Assembly (NCBI GenBank): GCA_016779005.1 | Contig: JADHOL010000010.1 | Location: forward strand, 1-64,000 | Origin: Alphaproteobacteria bacterium | GTDB taxonomy: Bacteria; Pseudomonadota; Alphaproteobacteria; Puniceispirillales; Puniceispirillaceae | DNA: 64,000 nt | Reading direction: 5' to 3' | Shown here: one piece after another, positions 1 to 9,090 of the stretch | Position numbering within the stretch: the stretch's first letter is position 1 | Layout: each line of letters begins with the position of its first letter | Position numbers and translations under genes: made by a program | Notes under the pieces: model-generated | What the model was told of the DNA's origin: nothing | Databases searched by the model: none | Seen by the model: only the letters and a program-made list of their open reading frames with translations

Positions 1-374
1 AGCATTTTTGGGGACGCATTTGAGAGCACTGCAAGTTTGTGACCAGCAGCCTGCAGATCAGCAAGCACTTTGGGAACTTCCTCATAGGCAGTGAGCTCGC
101 TATATAACGACAAAAGCCTGTCCCTTATCTTCTGGTCTGATGAAAGCGCGTACTCCTCAAGCGTTGCATCAAGAGCGCGGGTTGTTAGCTCCCAAAAGTC
201 ATCGTACTTGCCCATCATGGAGCATAGCCAGCTATACCTTAACTGTCTTTCTCGCCAGCCCTTCGCTAAAGACTGCCAATTCTTTTGAAGAGGCTCAATG
301 CCGTGTTCAGTTGCTGCCTGTCTAGCTGCAGCATCTACATCTAGTAATGTCCCGTAGGCATCAAAGACAAACAT
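1..374 (-). CDS. Haloacid dehalogenase, type II (HAD superfamily), 3'-truncated by window edge
   Basis: The reverse strand from position 374 reads without a stop to the window edge, about 124 codons. It opens with a HAD motif I of the L-2-haloacid dehalogenase class (FVFDAYGTLLDV, nucleophile Asp at residue 5) and reaches motif II (VLSNAS) near residue 118. Family members hydrolyse (S)-2-haloacids to 2-hydroxyacids in the cytoplasm. The cap-domain sequence between the motifs (QLRYSWLCSMMGKYDDFW) fits the type II family. The C-terminal Lys and Asp motifs lie outside the window. It sits between a tRNA-linked integrase and the left edge, so it may be cargo of an integrated element. Substrate is inferred from family only; a phosphatase role cannot be excluded. 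Confidence 0.85.
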   Translation of the reverse strand, partial: MFVFDAYGTLLDVDAAARQAATEHGIEPLQKNWQSLAKGWRERQLRYSWLCSMMGKYDDFWELTTRALDATLEEYALSSDQKIRDRLLSLYSELTAYEEVPKVLADLQAAGHKLAVLSNASPKM

Positions 375-412
375 CAAAAGAGTCTCTTTGACTAAAGTAA
401 TGGTTAAACTGA

Positions 413-706
413 CTAGGATATAATTGCTTTAATTTCATCTAACTGTTTTTTCCAAGTTCGCGCTTGGCTTAGAGCCCTTTCTAGGTTATTTGCATCGATG
501 TGTGATTTAATTGCATCCCACACAGGAAAGCATTGTTGGAAAACTGGATGTTCCTGGCCGAATGTATTCATTGCTTGCATTAGTAGCACACTAACTGCCT
601 CATGGGATTTATCCATATCTTTTGACAATAATGAATCTAAAAGAATATCGGTGGTTTCTCCTAATACATCCCATGCTTGCAGGAGGTCTTGATGCTCATC
701 AGTCAT
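413..706 (-). CDS. Hypothetical 97-aa protein
   Basis: I do not recognise this protein. It is 97 aa, predicted mostly helical, without a signal peptide or membrane segment, and has two acidic/amphipathic stretches (LLQAWDVLGETTDILLDSLL and a Lys-rich C-terminus). The start is supported by a GAGGAAGAA Shine-Dalgarno just before the ATG at 706. The stop is about 38 bp before the dehalogenase start on the same strand, so the two may be cotranscribed. It lies inside the presumed integrated element next to the integrase. I see no toxin, antitoxin or DNA-binding motif. Confidence 0.55.
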   Translation of the reverse strand: MTDEHQDLLQAWDVLGETTDILLDSLLSKDMDKSHEAVSVLLMQAMNTFGQEHPVFQQCFPVWDAIKSHIDANNLERALSQARTWKKQLDEIKAIIS

Positions 707-827
707 TCTTTCTTCCTCTAAAGATAGCTATTTTGACGATAACAACAATAATAACTCTTTAGCACCTTTTTTAAAAACGCTAAATCCCATCACCTACTGG
801 GAGCTATTTTTAGAGATATGGGACCCG

Positions 828-1796
828 CTAAATTAGCTTCAATCCTACATCCTCTGGTTTCAAATGTGTGTATCGCATTAGCATTCTTACATCCCTATGT
901 CCTGAAATTAGTTGTACTTCAGGGATACTAAGACCCAACTCAAAGAAGCGGCTTATAGCTTCATGACGCAAATCATGAAATCTAAGGTTATAAATATTAC
1001 ATCTCTTGCATAATCGCTCCCACGCTAGTCTCAAAGCGTTCGCTGAGATGGGTAGTATGTTCTCCTGCTGCTGATTCCCACTTGTTTCGATTACATTGAT
1101 TGCCTTGCTGCTTAGAGGTATGGCTCGCGAATGCCCTGTTTTAGTTTCGGAAATATGAAGTAATCTCTTTCGTCTATCAATGTGTTCCCATTTAGCATTT
1201 AAAAGCTCACCACGTCTCATGCCTGTTTCGATGGCCAACTCAATCGCCAGTCTTAAATCAGAATGACTGCAATTGGCGAGCAGAGAATTGAGTTCTTCGT
1301 GACCCACTCTTCGAGTTCGCTGCTTACTCTCCTTTGGAATAGCAATACGAAAGATTGGGTTTTCTGATATTGGTGTATTCCACTCATTTATAGCAGTACT
1401 TAGACAATGTCTTAAGATTACCAATTCTCTTCTTACAGCCGATGGGGAGACAAGGCGTAGTCTGTCATCTCTGTAGACAGCAAATAGTGATGGGCTGAGT
1501 TCTGTTATCGGCTTTTGGGTGATGGATGATTTTAGCATGTGATTGATTCGATATGTCTCAGAGGATGCGCCTTTCTTCTTTAAGGATATCTCATCTCTAT
1601 ATTTGACGAGCAAGCATTCCAGAGTTTTTAAGTTATGAGCGGCTTTTTGATATCCGCCTGATTCGACTAATGCTTCTGTTTGCAAAGCCCAAGCTTTTGC
1701 GTCTGTTTTTGTATTAAAACTTTTGGATATAGACGAGGTTCCCTGACGCCTTATTTGTACATGCCAGCGCTCTGCGCGCTTTCTTATGCTGGCCAT
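828..1796 (-). CDS. Tyrosine recombinase / site-specific integrase
   Basis: 322-aa integrase of the lambda/P4 type. An N-terminal arm-binding segment (residues 1-50) is followed by a SAM-like core-binding domain (about 50-150) and a catalytic domain. All catalytic residues are visible: Arg194 (TGMRRGEL), Lys219 (ETKTGHSR), His274 and Arg277 (HDLRHEA), His300 (SGHRD) and nucleophile Tyr309 (MRYTH). It would catalyse integration and excision of the element to its left. The ATG at 1796 has a good AGGAGAG ribosome site. The gene reads away from the 3' end of tRNA-Arg about 100 bp away, the usual arrangement when an element has entered a tRNA gene. It appears intact. Confidence 0.93.
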   Translation of the reverse strand: MASIRKRAERWHVQIRRQGTSSISKSFNTKTDAKAWALQTEALVESGGYQKAAHNLKTLECLLVKYRDEISLKKKGASSETYRINHMLKSSITQKPITELSPSLFAVYRDDRLRLVSPSAVRRELVILRHCLSTAINEWNTPISENPIFRIAIPKESKQRTRRVGHEELNSLLANCSHSDLRLAIELAIETGMRRGELLNAKWEHIDRRKRLLHISETKTGHSRAIPLSSKAINVIETSGNQQQENILPISANALRLAWERLCKRCNIYNLRFHDLRHEAISRFFELGLSIPEVQLISGHRDVRMLMRYTHLKPEDVGLKLI

Positions 1797-1804
1797 TTTT
1801 CACT

Positions 1805-1835
1805 CTCCTATTGTGACACCAGTGTGACACACGTG
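1805..1835. repeat. Direct repeat TGTGACAC x2 upstream of integrase
   Basis: Two copies of TGTGACAC lie about 3 bp apart in the spacer between the integrase start and the tRNA. Such short repeats beside an integrase can be arm-type sites for integrase or excisionase, but here this is inference from position alone. Confidence 0.4.
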
Positions 1836-1897
1836 ATTTCAAAGAGTATTATGAGATGGCGGTACCTCTATAAGTATCTGTATTAACTTATAAAGAT

Positions 1898-1974
<77 letters not shown>

Positions 1975-1984
1975 CTATTGGAAT

Positions 1985-1990
1985 ATTATA
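1985..1990 (-). promoter_or_regulatory. -10 element of tRNA-Arg promoter
   Basis: A perfect TATAAT on the minus strand, about 10 nt before the tRNA 5' end. No convincing -35 hexamer is seen at 17 bp; TTCACA lies at about 20 bp. Confidence 0.45.
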
Positions 1991-2094
1991 TACACCGTTT
2001 CCGCTAATAATGTGAACAATCAAATTTTATAAGAGCATAAAGCGTAAGTAATATAGGAACGGTACATGCAATTCCTAACCCCAACATCCAAGCA

Positions 2095-3060
2095 TCAGCG
2101 GGTGAGATCTAGAAAAATATCCTCAAGATCAGGTTGATAGGTACTGACATCCATTATCTGAATCCCGGCATTGCCTATTTGCTTCAAGATATCACCAGAG
2201 CTGGTTTCTTCTGGATTAAATCTAATTGTAAATCCGCTAGAAGTCTTAATTGGATTTAAGGATTGTATCTCATCTGGAAGCGCTTGGTTTTGCTGACTTT
2301 CTGGTATGGTAACACTTAAATCCTTTCGCCCTGCGGATTTTAGCAAATCAGATTTGGTTTTGCTCACCATAACCTCGCCATGATTTAAAATGGCAACATG
2401 GTCACATAGCTCTTCTGCTTCTTCAAGGTAATGGGTGGTAAGAACGATTGTAACGCCCGCATCATTTAGGCTTCGCACATTATCCCATAGTTTCTGGCGT
2501 AATGCCACGTCAACACCAGCGGTAGGTTCATCCAAGATAAGCACTGGCGGTGAATGCACCATCGCTTTTGCAACCAGCATTCGCCGTTTCATTCCACCAG
2601 AAAGTGTTCGTGCGTATGCATGACTTTGTTCGGTAAGCCCTACCATCTCAAGAATTTCTTTTGTGAGCCGCTCTTTGCGCGGAATATTATACATTCCAGC
2701 AGTGAATTCTAACGATTCATATGGTGTGAGGAATACATCGATATTTAATTCTTGCGGCACAATACCAATATTAGCTCTGCATTGTCTGGGATTAATGTCC
2801 AAATCCTCTCCCCACACAGTCACACGTCCTGTTGACTTAATAACAGTTCCAGCAAGTATATTTATCAAGGTTGATTTACCCGCACCATTTGGGCCAAGAA
2901 GTCCGAAAATACATCCAGCAGGTATTGCAAGATTAATATCCTTCAGCGCATTTTTTGGCTTTGACAATCCTTGCGCTTTATAGGTTTTTGATAAACCATC
3001 TAGCCGAATTGCTATATTATCTTCAGGCCTGTTCAGAAATGATCTTGGACTGGATTTCAT
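2095..3060 (-). CDS. ABC-2 type transporter ATP-binding protein
   Basis: About 321-aa ATPase of the NodI/CcmA/drug-export class. It has Walker A GPNGAGKS, Q-loop (VPQELNID), signature LSGGM, Walker B VLILDEP, D-loop and H-loop TTH in order, then about 90 residues of C-terminal domain ending LEDIFLDLTR, typical of ABC-2 exporters. It would energise export through a membrane partner. No permease gene is next to it: the 3' side runs into tRNA-Arg and the 5' side is divergent from the zinc-finger/polA pair. I use the ATG at 3060; a TTG two codons upstream (3066) is also open. Substrate unknown. Confidence 0.9.
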   Translation of the reverse strand: MKSSPRSFLNRPEDNIAIRLDGLSKTYKAQGLSKPKNALKDINLAIPAGCIFGLLGPNGAGKSTLINILAGTVIKSTGRVTVWGEDLDINPRQCRANIGIVPQELNIDVFLTPYESLEFTAGMYNIPRKERLTKEILEMVGLTEQSHAYARTLSGGMKRRMLVAKAMVHSPPVLILDEPTAGVDVALRQKLWDNVRSLNDAGVTIVLTTHYLEEAEELCDHVAILNHGEVMVSKTKSDLLKSAGRKDLSVTIPESQQNQALPDEIQSLNPIKTSSGFTIRFNPEETSSGDILKQIGNAGIQIMDVSTYQPDLEDIFLDLTR

Positions 3061-3341
3061 TGCCAAACACTTTCTTGGATGCCTGTCGTAACAGGCATGT
3101 CTATTTCAGGATTGTTTTTAAAAAGATAAGGAAGCATCAAAAATAGGTCTTGGTGTCGTTAAAATATCGATAGTCCTGATCTGCCTTAAATTTAAATCAA
3201 ATGCCAGATGTTTCTTTTATATTTGTGATAAACTGATTATTATGTGAGTTATGACAGAAAAATAATATGCAAATCATGATGATATAAAGCTGGTTTTGGG
3301 CTTGAATTTTATTCATCAAATTATGAAGCAAGGAAGTGTTG

Positions 3342-3521
3342 ATGTTAAAACCAGAAAAAAAAACAGGAGAACAAGGCCATAGTCACTCAAGCAAGCGTGT
3401 TTCCTGTAACGGTGGGGGCGGCGCATTAGGCCATCCTCTAATCTGGTTAACCTACGGACAGGATGGGAGCGTTACTTGTCCATATTGTTCCAAAAAATTT
3501 GACTCTCAACAATCAGAATGA
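3342..3521 (+). CDS. Zinc-finger domain protein (zf-CHCC family)
   Basis: 59-aa protein with the CHCC layout: VSCNGGGGALGHP provides Cys and His, and VTCPYCSKKF provides the last two Cys. The family resembles the NDUFS6 zinc domain, and its bacterial members are small zinc proteins of unclear role. The ATG at 3342 is preferred over the in-frame GTG at 3336 because AAGGAAG is correctly spaced from it. The stop overlaps the polA start in an ATGA, so the two are translationally coupled; this pairing with polA is common in alphaproteobacteria. Confidence 0.85.
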   Translation: MLKPEKKTGEQGHSHSSKRVSCNGGGGALGHPLIWLTYGQDGSVTCPYCSKKFDSQQSE

Positions 3522-6439
3522 AACACGCGCAGCAATCTGACAGACTGGTATTGGTTGATGGTTCTGGATATATATTCCGAGCTTATCATGCATTGCCGCC
3601 AATGTACCGAGCCGATAGCACGCCCGTAAATGCCGTATTTGGTTTTACGAAAATGCTGATAAAATTAGTGACTGATCTTCAGCCCCAATCAATAGCGGTT
3701 ATTTTCGATGCTGGCAGAAAAACCTTTCGGAACGAGATTTATTCTGAATATAAAGCCAATAGAGGGGAGCCTCCAGAAGAGCTTATACCGCAGTTTGATT
3801 TGGTAAGGCAGGCAACAGAAGCACTTAATTTACCTATGTTTGAGATGGTCGGGTATGAGGCAGATGATGTTATAGCCACATTTGCGAAACAGGCTTTTAT
3901 TAAGGGTCAAGATTGTCTTATCGTATCTTCTGATAAAGATTTAATGCAGCTTGTAAATAAGCATGTGAAATTATTAGATCCCATGAAAAACACCGTCATT
4001 GGTGATGAAGAAGTTCAGCTAAAATTCGGTGTTTTTCCAGATAGAGTTGTTGATGTGCAGGCTTTGGCAGGGGATAGCTCTGATAACGTTCCTGGTGTGC
4101 CAGGTATCGGGATTAAAACAGCGGCAGAGTTAATCAATCAGTTTGGAGATCTTGAGGCGTTACTCGCGCAGGCAGAGACAATTAAACAACCCAAACGGCG
4201 CGAGAATCTTGTTCAATTTGCGGATCAAGCTCGCCTATCTCAGCAATTAGTGCTGCTTCGTGATGATGTTCCTGTAGATATGCAGATTAGTGAGCTTATT
4301 CTGCCAGTATTAGATCGTAAGAAACTACACTCTTTTCTGGTGGAGCAGGGATTTAAAAGTCTGGCAGTCTCTCTTGGTTATGCAGAACAAACAAGAGAGC
4401 GTCCGTTTATAGACCCGGCAAGCACACATAATGAAAACGCACAAAAAGATGAGCCTAAATCGAGTGGTGAGCCTGTCAATTCAGAGCCTCAAATTCCCTA
4501 TGTTGATGAGGTATCCTATCAGCTTATCACGGATTTGCAGCAGCTTGATAGCTGGTGTGAGATGGCGCGCGATCAAGGCAAGATAGCGATTGATACAGAA
4601 ACAACCTCTCTTAATGCGGCGTCTGCTGATTTGGTTGGCGTTGCACTTGCAATTGCCCCGGGGAAGGCATGCTACATACCGCTGCGACATTCACATAAAA
4701 CAGAAATTTCAGAACAGGCAGGTCTTGATTTTGGGGATTCTGGTGATTCTGTGAATTCTGGCGCTTCTGGCGATTTTAGGGATAGCTCTGATAGTCAGGA
4801 TAAGCACTACCAGCAAGTTGATTTTAATGAGGCGATGAAACGATTAAAGCCCTTGCTTGAAGATCCCGCAATTTTAAAAATTGGTCACAATTTGAAATAT
4901 GACGCGCATATTTTGCAACAAGAGCGCAATGGAAACATAAGGCTATCTCCGCTGGATGACACCATGTGTTTATCTTATGTGTTAGATGCTGGAAGAGTAG
5001 AGCGCCACGGGCTAGATTTTCTAGCTATGCATTGGCTCTCGCATGAAACAATTAAATATCAAGATGTGTGCGGCAAGGGCGCAAAGCAAATTTCATTTGC
5101 GCAAGTAACCCCAGAAAATGCAAAGGACTATGCAGCAGAAGATGCAGATATCACATTGCGTCTGTGGATGATGTTAAAGCCAAGGCTTGCTAATGAGGGA
5201 ATGACAATAGTTTATGAGCGGCTTGAGCGCGCCCTCATTCACGTTTTATCCTCGATGGAACAAAATGGCATTGTCGTTGATGCCTCGATTTTAAGGCGCC
5301 TATCAAATGATTTTGCGGGTAAAATTGCTCTTTTAGAAACAGAAATTCATTCCCTAGCCGGCCAAGAATTTAATATTGCCTCTCCCAAGCAGCTTGGCGA
5401 AATATTGTTTGAGAAACTAGGCTTTGAAGGGGGCAAAAAATCCAAAACAGGGGCGTGGTCTACGGGCGCGGATATATTAGATGAAATGGCTGCTGCTGGT
5501 AGTATAATCGCGCAAAAAGTACTAGATTATCGCCAATTAGCAAAATTAAAATCAACCTATACAGATGCATTGCTTGAGAGTGTAAATTCGCGCACTGGAC
5601 GGGTTCACACATCCTACTCAATGGTGGGGGCATTAACAGGTCGCCTGTCATCATCAGATCCAAATTTGCAGAATATTCCTATTAGAACAGAGGAGGGGCG
5701 TTCCATTCGAACGGCATTTATAGCAGAGCCCGGGTCTAAGATTATTTCTGCTGATTATTCACAGATTGAGCTAAGGCTGGTTGCCCATATTGCTAAAGAA
5801 AAGACCATGCTGGAGGCGTTTCAGAATAATATCGACATTCATGCTCAGACCGCAGCAGAAGTATTTCAGATTCCAATCGCACAACTTGATAGTGAAACAA
5901 GAAGGCGGGCTAAGGCTATAAATTTTGGTATAATATATGGCATTTCAGGCTTCGGACTTGCACGCCAGCTTGGTATATCACAAACAGAAGCAAGAGATTA
6001 TATCAAAGCTTATTTCGCGCGCTTTCCAGGGATTCGTGATTATATGGAACAAATGAAACAAGTTGCACGAGATAATGGATTTGTGGAAACCCTATTTGGC
6101 AGGCGAATTTATATCTCTAACATAAAATCCTCTAATGGCGCTGTGCGTGGGTTTGCCGAGCGTCAGGCCATAAATGCCCCTATTCAAGGAAGTGCAGCAG
6201 ACATAATCAAAAGAGCAATGATTAAAATGCCTGATACAATCAGCGCGCTGAATTTGAACACAAAAATGCTTTTGCAAGTGCATGATGAATTGATATTTGA
6301 AACAGCTGAGAGTGAGATAGATATCGCATTAGAGGCAATTAAAACAACGATGGAAACCGCTCATCAACCTGTCTTATCACTGGATGTTCCCATTATTGTT
6401 GATGGCGGTGCTGCGGATAGCTGGGCAGAAGCGCACTGA
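3518..6439 (+). CDS. polA: DNA polymerase I
   Basis: 973-aa repair and Okazaki-processing polymerase. Residues 1-290 are the 5'-3' exonuclease (LVDGSGYIFRAYHA; DKDLMQL; GDSSDNVPGVPGIG). A 3'-5' exonuclease follows with intact acidic motifs IDTETTSL (about 357), GHNLKYDAHIL (about 455) and YAAEDADIT (about 538), so proofreading is probably active. The polymerase domain has motif A ISADYSQIELR (about 742), motif B RRAKAINFGIIYG (about 797) and motif C LQVHDEL (about 919). Residues 407-427, between Exo I and Exo II, are an in-frame 9-bp tandem repeat (DSG-like) that lengthens a loop. The start overlaps the zinc-finger gene by 4 bp. Confidence 0.98.
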   Translation: MKHAQQSDRLVLVDGSGYIFRAYHALPPMYRADSTPVNAVFGFTKMLIKLVTDLQPQSIAVIFDAGRKTFRNEIYSEYKANRGEPPEELIPQFDLVRQATEALNLPMFEMVGYEADDVIATFAKQAFIKGQDCLIVSSDKDLMQLVNKHVKLLDPMKNTVIGDEEVQLKFGVFPDRVVDVQALAGDSSDNVPGVPGIGIKTAAELINQFGDLEALLAQAETIKQPKRRENLVQFADQARLSQQLVLLRDDVPVDMQISELILPVLDRKKLHSFLVEQGFKSLAVSLGYAEQTRERPFIDPASTHNENAQKDEPKSSGEPVNSEPQIPYVDEVSYQLITDLQQLDSWCEMARDQGKIAIDTETTSLNAASADLVGVALAIAPGKACYIPLRHSHKTEISEQAGLDFGDSGDSVNSGASGDFRDSSDSQDKHYQQVDFNEAMKRLKPLLEDPAILKIGHNLKYDAHILQQERNGNIRLSPLDDTMCLSYVLDAGRVERHGLDFLAMHWLSHETIKYQDVCGKGAKQISFAQVTPENAKDYAAEDADITLRLWMMLKPRLANEGMTIVYERLERALIHVLSSMEQNGIVVDASILRRLSNDFAGKIALLETEIHSLAGQEFNIASPKQLGEILFEKLGFEGGKKSKTGAWSTGADILDEMAAAGSIIAQKVLDYRQLAKLKSTYTDALLESVNSRTGRVHTSYSMVGALTGRLSSSDPNLQNIPIRTEEGRSIRTAFIAEPGSKIISADYSQIELRLVAHIAKEKTMLEAFQNNIDIHAQTAAEVFQIPIAQLDSETRRRAKAINFGIIYGISGFGLARQLGISQTEARDYIKAYFARFPGIRDYMEQMKQVARDNGFVETLFGRRIYISNIKSSNGAVRGFAERQAINAPIQGSAADIIKRAMIKMPDTISALNLNTKMLLQVHDELIFETAESEIDIALEAIKTTMETAHQPVLSLDVPIIVDGGAADSWAEAH
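4736..4798 (+). repeat. In-frame 9-bp tandem repeat (7 degenerate units) in polA
   Basis: Seven consecutive 9-bp units based on GATTCTGGT encode D-S-G, D-S-V, N-S-G, A-S-G, D-F-R, D-S-S and D-S-Q. The block falls in the loop between exonuclease motifs I and II of PolA and keeps the reading frame. Confidence 0.85.
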
Positions 6440-6604
6440 CCCTATCATGACAGCATAATTAGAATATCGCTGCCTGTTTGCAATCACTGCGCCTTAATCT
6501 TGCCTTTTAACGGCCGTGTTTTGGTTATTATTATTTTCTTAATTAGGGTAAATATTAGGATAATATCCGTTTCTAAATCGGGGTTAATGGTAGAGGAGAA
6601 CTAG

Positions 6605-7300
6605 ATGGTCAATAAGATTGCTCTTGTAGATGATGACCAGAATATAATTGCATCTGTTTCAGTTATGCTTGAGCAAGAAGGCTATGAGGTAGATTGTTAT
6701 TTCGATGGGGAACAGGCACTTTATGGCATTTTAAATAGACCAGTTGATTTGGGTATTTTGGATATAAAAATGCCGCGTATGGATGGGGTGGAGCTTCTTC
6801 AAAAGCTTCGACATAAAACAGATATGCCTGTTATTTTTCTTACCAGTAAAGATGATGAGCTAGATGAAGCATTAGGGCTTAGTATCGGTGCAGATGACTA
6901 TATCACAAAACCCTTCTCGCAACGATTGCTAATAGCTAGAATTAAAGCAGTACTTAGACGCTCCAAATTACAAGAAGACTCCCAATCCGAATCAGAAGAT
7001 ACTATAAAATATGGGGATCTTTTGTTAGATCCTGACCGCCATTTATGCAGATGGAAACAAAAAGATATTAAATTGACGGTTACAGAGTTTTTGATGCTTA
7101 AGGCTCTTATTCTGCGGCCAGGTCATGTTAAAAGCAGAGATCAGTTAATGGATGCAGCTTATGGCGAGTCTATATTTCTCGATGACAGGACGATAGATAG
7201 CCACATTAAAAGACTGCGTCGAAAGTTTCGGGTAATTGATCCGACTTTCGATCAGATTGAAACTTTGTATGGCATTGGGTATCGATATAGTAATGATTAG
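6605..7300 (+). CDS. chvI: Response regulator ChvI, OmpR/PhoB family
   Basis: 231 aa. The receiver domain has the acidic pair at residues 10-11, phospho-acceptor Asp53 (GILDIKMP), Thr80 and Lys102 (TKPF). A winged-helix DNA-binding domain follows from about residue 130 ([29 protein letters not shown]). ChvI with the ChvG kinase controls acid and envelope-stress and surface genes in alphaproteobacteria. The identification rests on sequence and on the following chvG and rapZ. Start ATG preceded by GAGGAG. The 165-bp upstream spacer should hold the promoter; I see no clear -35/-10 pair. Confidence 0.93.
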   Translation: MVNKIALVDDDQNIIASVSVMLEQEGYEVDCYFDGEQALYGILNRPVDLGILDIKMPRMDGVELLQKLRHKTDMPVIFLTSKDDELDEALGLSIGADDYITKPFSQRLLIARIKAVLRRSKLQEDSQSESEDTIKYGDLLLDPDRHLCRWKQKDIKLTVTEFLMLKALILRPGHVKSRDQLMDAAYGESIFLDDRTIDSHIKRLRRKFRVIDPTFDQIETLYGIGYRYSND

Positions 7301-7366
7301 CGCTTCATGCATAATTTCTTCTACATTATGGGATAATCTGTTTCCAAATAGCTGGGGAAGTTGCTA

Positions 7367-8998
7367 GTGCGTGATGATCCTATAGCAAAACGTCTCGTAA
7401 GTCCTCTTTCTATTCGAATTTTGCTGATAATGCTTCTTCCTCTGGTGCTGTTTTTTATCGGTATTCTAGCTGTTGACAGATATAGAATTGTGTTAATCGA
7501 TGCAGAATTAAGTGCCTTAAAACGCCAAGGGGAGACACTTGCACGCTCCCTTGCTTTGGCAGATTCAGATACCTACAATAATACGGATAATCCAAGAGGC
7601 GCAAATAGAGGTCTTGCCCCATCTACTTTGAGGCATGTTCTTCCATTAGTTGGTTATGGCTCCTCCCTAAGGGCAAGGATATATCAGCCCTCTGGTAGAA
7701 TCATGGCCGACACAGCAAAAAATCAAATGCCAGATTCAGTGGTTCGGATGTCGGTCAGAACACAAGAACCCTTTCTAGGCAGTTTAAAACATGAAATTAT
7801 TGCCTCTATTTCTAGATTTAGCAATTTTGTAAATGGCGTGGAGAAGCTCCCCGAAATGCCTAATCGCAGACTCTATTCTGCTAATCAGATACCTGCTTTG
7901 AAGAATGCAATGATGGGCAGAAAAGCTAGCATGAGTTGGCGCACGCCATCTGGCGCGCTTGTGCTTGGTGTGGCTTTGCCCATACAAGAAGTGCGCGTCG
8001 TCAGAGGCGCATTGTTGCTGACTAAAAATGGCTCGGATATCGAAGCAGAGATTGCAAAAGTCCAATGGGCGTTTTTCTTATTATTATGTGCCATGTTTTT
8101 TCTGACTATCATTCTGGGTCTGTATTTATCGAGGTCAATAACGCGGCCTATAGTTGAGCTGGCAGCCTCTGCAAGACGAGTTGCAAACGCAAAAGACAAA
8201 TCCATGAAGCTTACCAACCTGCCAAATAGAAATGACGAAATAGGAGATTTGTCGAAAGCACTTCAAGAAATGACAGATGATTTACAAGAAAGAATAAAGG
8301 CAACTGCAGGATTTGCAGCTGATGTTGCGCATGAGCTAAAAAATCCGCTGACCTCTCTTCGCTCAGCAGCAGAAACATTTTCAAGGATAAAAAATCAATC
8401 TCAGCAACATCTGTTAATGGGCGTTATTCTTGAAGATGTAACAAGGCTCGATAGGCTGATCACCGATATTTCTCAAGCTAGTAGAGTAGAGGCAGAGCTT
8501 GCCCAGACCCATCGAGATAATGTTGATTTCAGCGCGCTTGTGGATAGCTGGGTTTCCATGATGCGTGATAGATACCCCGATATTAAACTGAGTTGGAAGC
8601 AGATTGATAAGCGCCAAGATAAAACTCATTTTGAGGTGAGCATTCACACAGGAAGAATAATTCAGATTCTGGATAATCTATTGGCGAATGCAATTAGTTT
8701 TAACCCTCCTGACCAGGAAATCGAGCTTGAGCTTTACATAACAGGAAGAAACAAACAAAAAATCTGTTTTTCTATTCGTGATCATGGCCCTGGCATTCCT
8801 GATGCAAATCTTGATACTATTTTTAATAGATTTTATTCGCAAAGACCTAATGATGAAGCCTTTGGTCATCATTCTGGTTTAGGGCTTTCGATTGCAAGGC
8901 AAATAGCGGAGGCTCATGGTGGGGACTTATATGCAGGTCACGCAGCTGGGAATGGCGCGATTTTCTTTCTCGAACTACCGCTTGCCAAACAGACCTAA
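7367..8998 (+). CDS. chvG: Sensor histidine kinase ChvG
   Basis: About 543-aa inner-membrane kinase, partner of ChvI. There are two membrane segments (near residues 18-38 and 230-252) around a periplasmic domain of about 190 aa, then HAMP, HisKA with the phospho-His in DVAHELKNPL, and HATPase with the N-box (DNLLANA), RDHGPGIP and GLGLSIARQIAEAHGG. GTG at 7367 is chosen because GGGGAAG ends 6 nt before it; the TTG at 7361 directly abuts that site. In most alphaproteobacteria hprK follows; here rapZ is next. Confidence 0.93.
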   Translation: MRDDPIAKRLVSPLSIRILLIMLLPLVLFFIGILAVDRYRIVLIDAELSALKRQGETLARSLALADSDTYNNTDNPRGANRGLAPSTLRHVLPLVGYGSSLRARIYQPSGRIMADTAKNQMPDSVVRMSVRTQEPFLGSLKHEIIASISRFSNFVNGVEKLPEMPNRRLYSANQIPALKNAMMGRKASMSWRTPSGALVLGVALPIQEVRVVRGALLLTKNGSDIEAEIAKVQWAFFLLLCAMFFLTIILGLYLSRSITRPIVELAASARRVANAKDKSMKLTNLPNRNDEIGDLSKALQEMTDDLQERIKATAGFAADVAHELKNPLTSLRSAAETFSRIKNQSQQHLLMGVILEDVTRLDRLITDISQASRVEAELAQTHRDNVDFSALVDSWVSMMRDRYPDIKLSWKQIDKRQDKTHFEVSIHTGRIIQILDNLLANAISFNPPDQEIELELYITGRNKQKICFSIRDHGPGIPDANLDTIFNRFYSQRPNDEAFGHHSGLGLSIARQIAEAHGGDLYAGHAAGNGAIFFLELPLAKQT

Positions 8999-9090
8999 GC
9001 TTGACAGAAATTGTTTTTTGCCTAAATCCTCAATTAAGGGATTTGTTCAAAATAAATAGCATCTTGGACAAGATTTGGAGCAATTAAGAT

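Noticed and set aside
91-325. Two overlapping plus-strand ORFs of 61-65 codons
   Set aside because: They lie antisense to the haloacid dehalogenase, whose motifs are clear on the minus strand.
413-706. Toxin-antitoxin component
   Set aside because: No partner of suitable size is adjacent and no toxin or DNA-binding motif is visible in the 97-aa protein.
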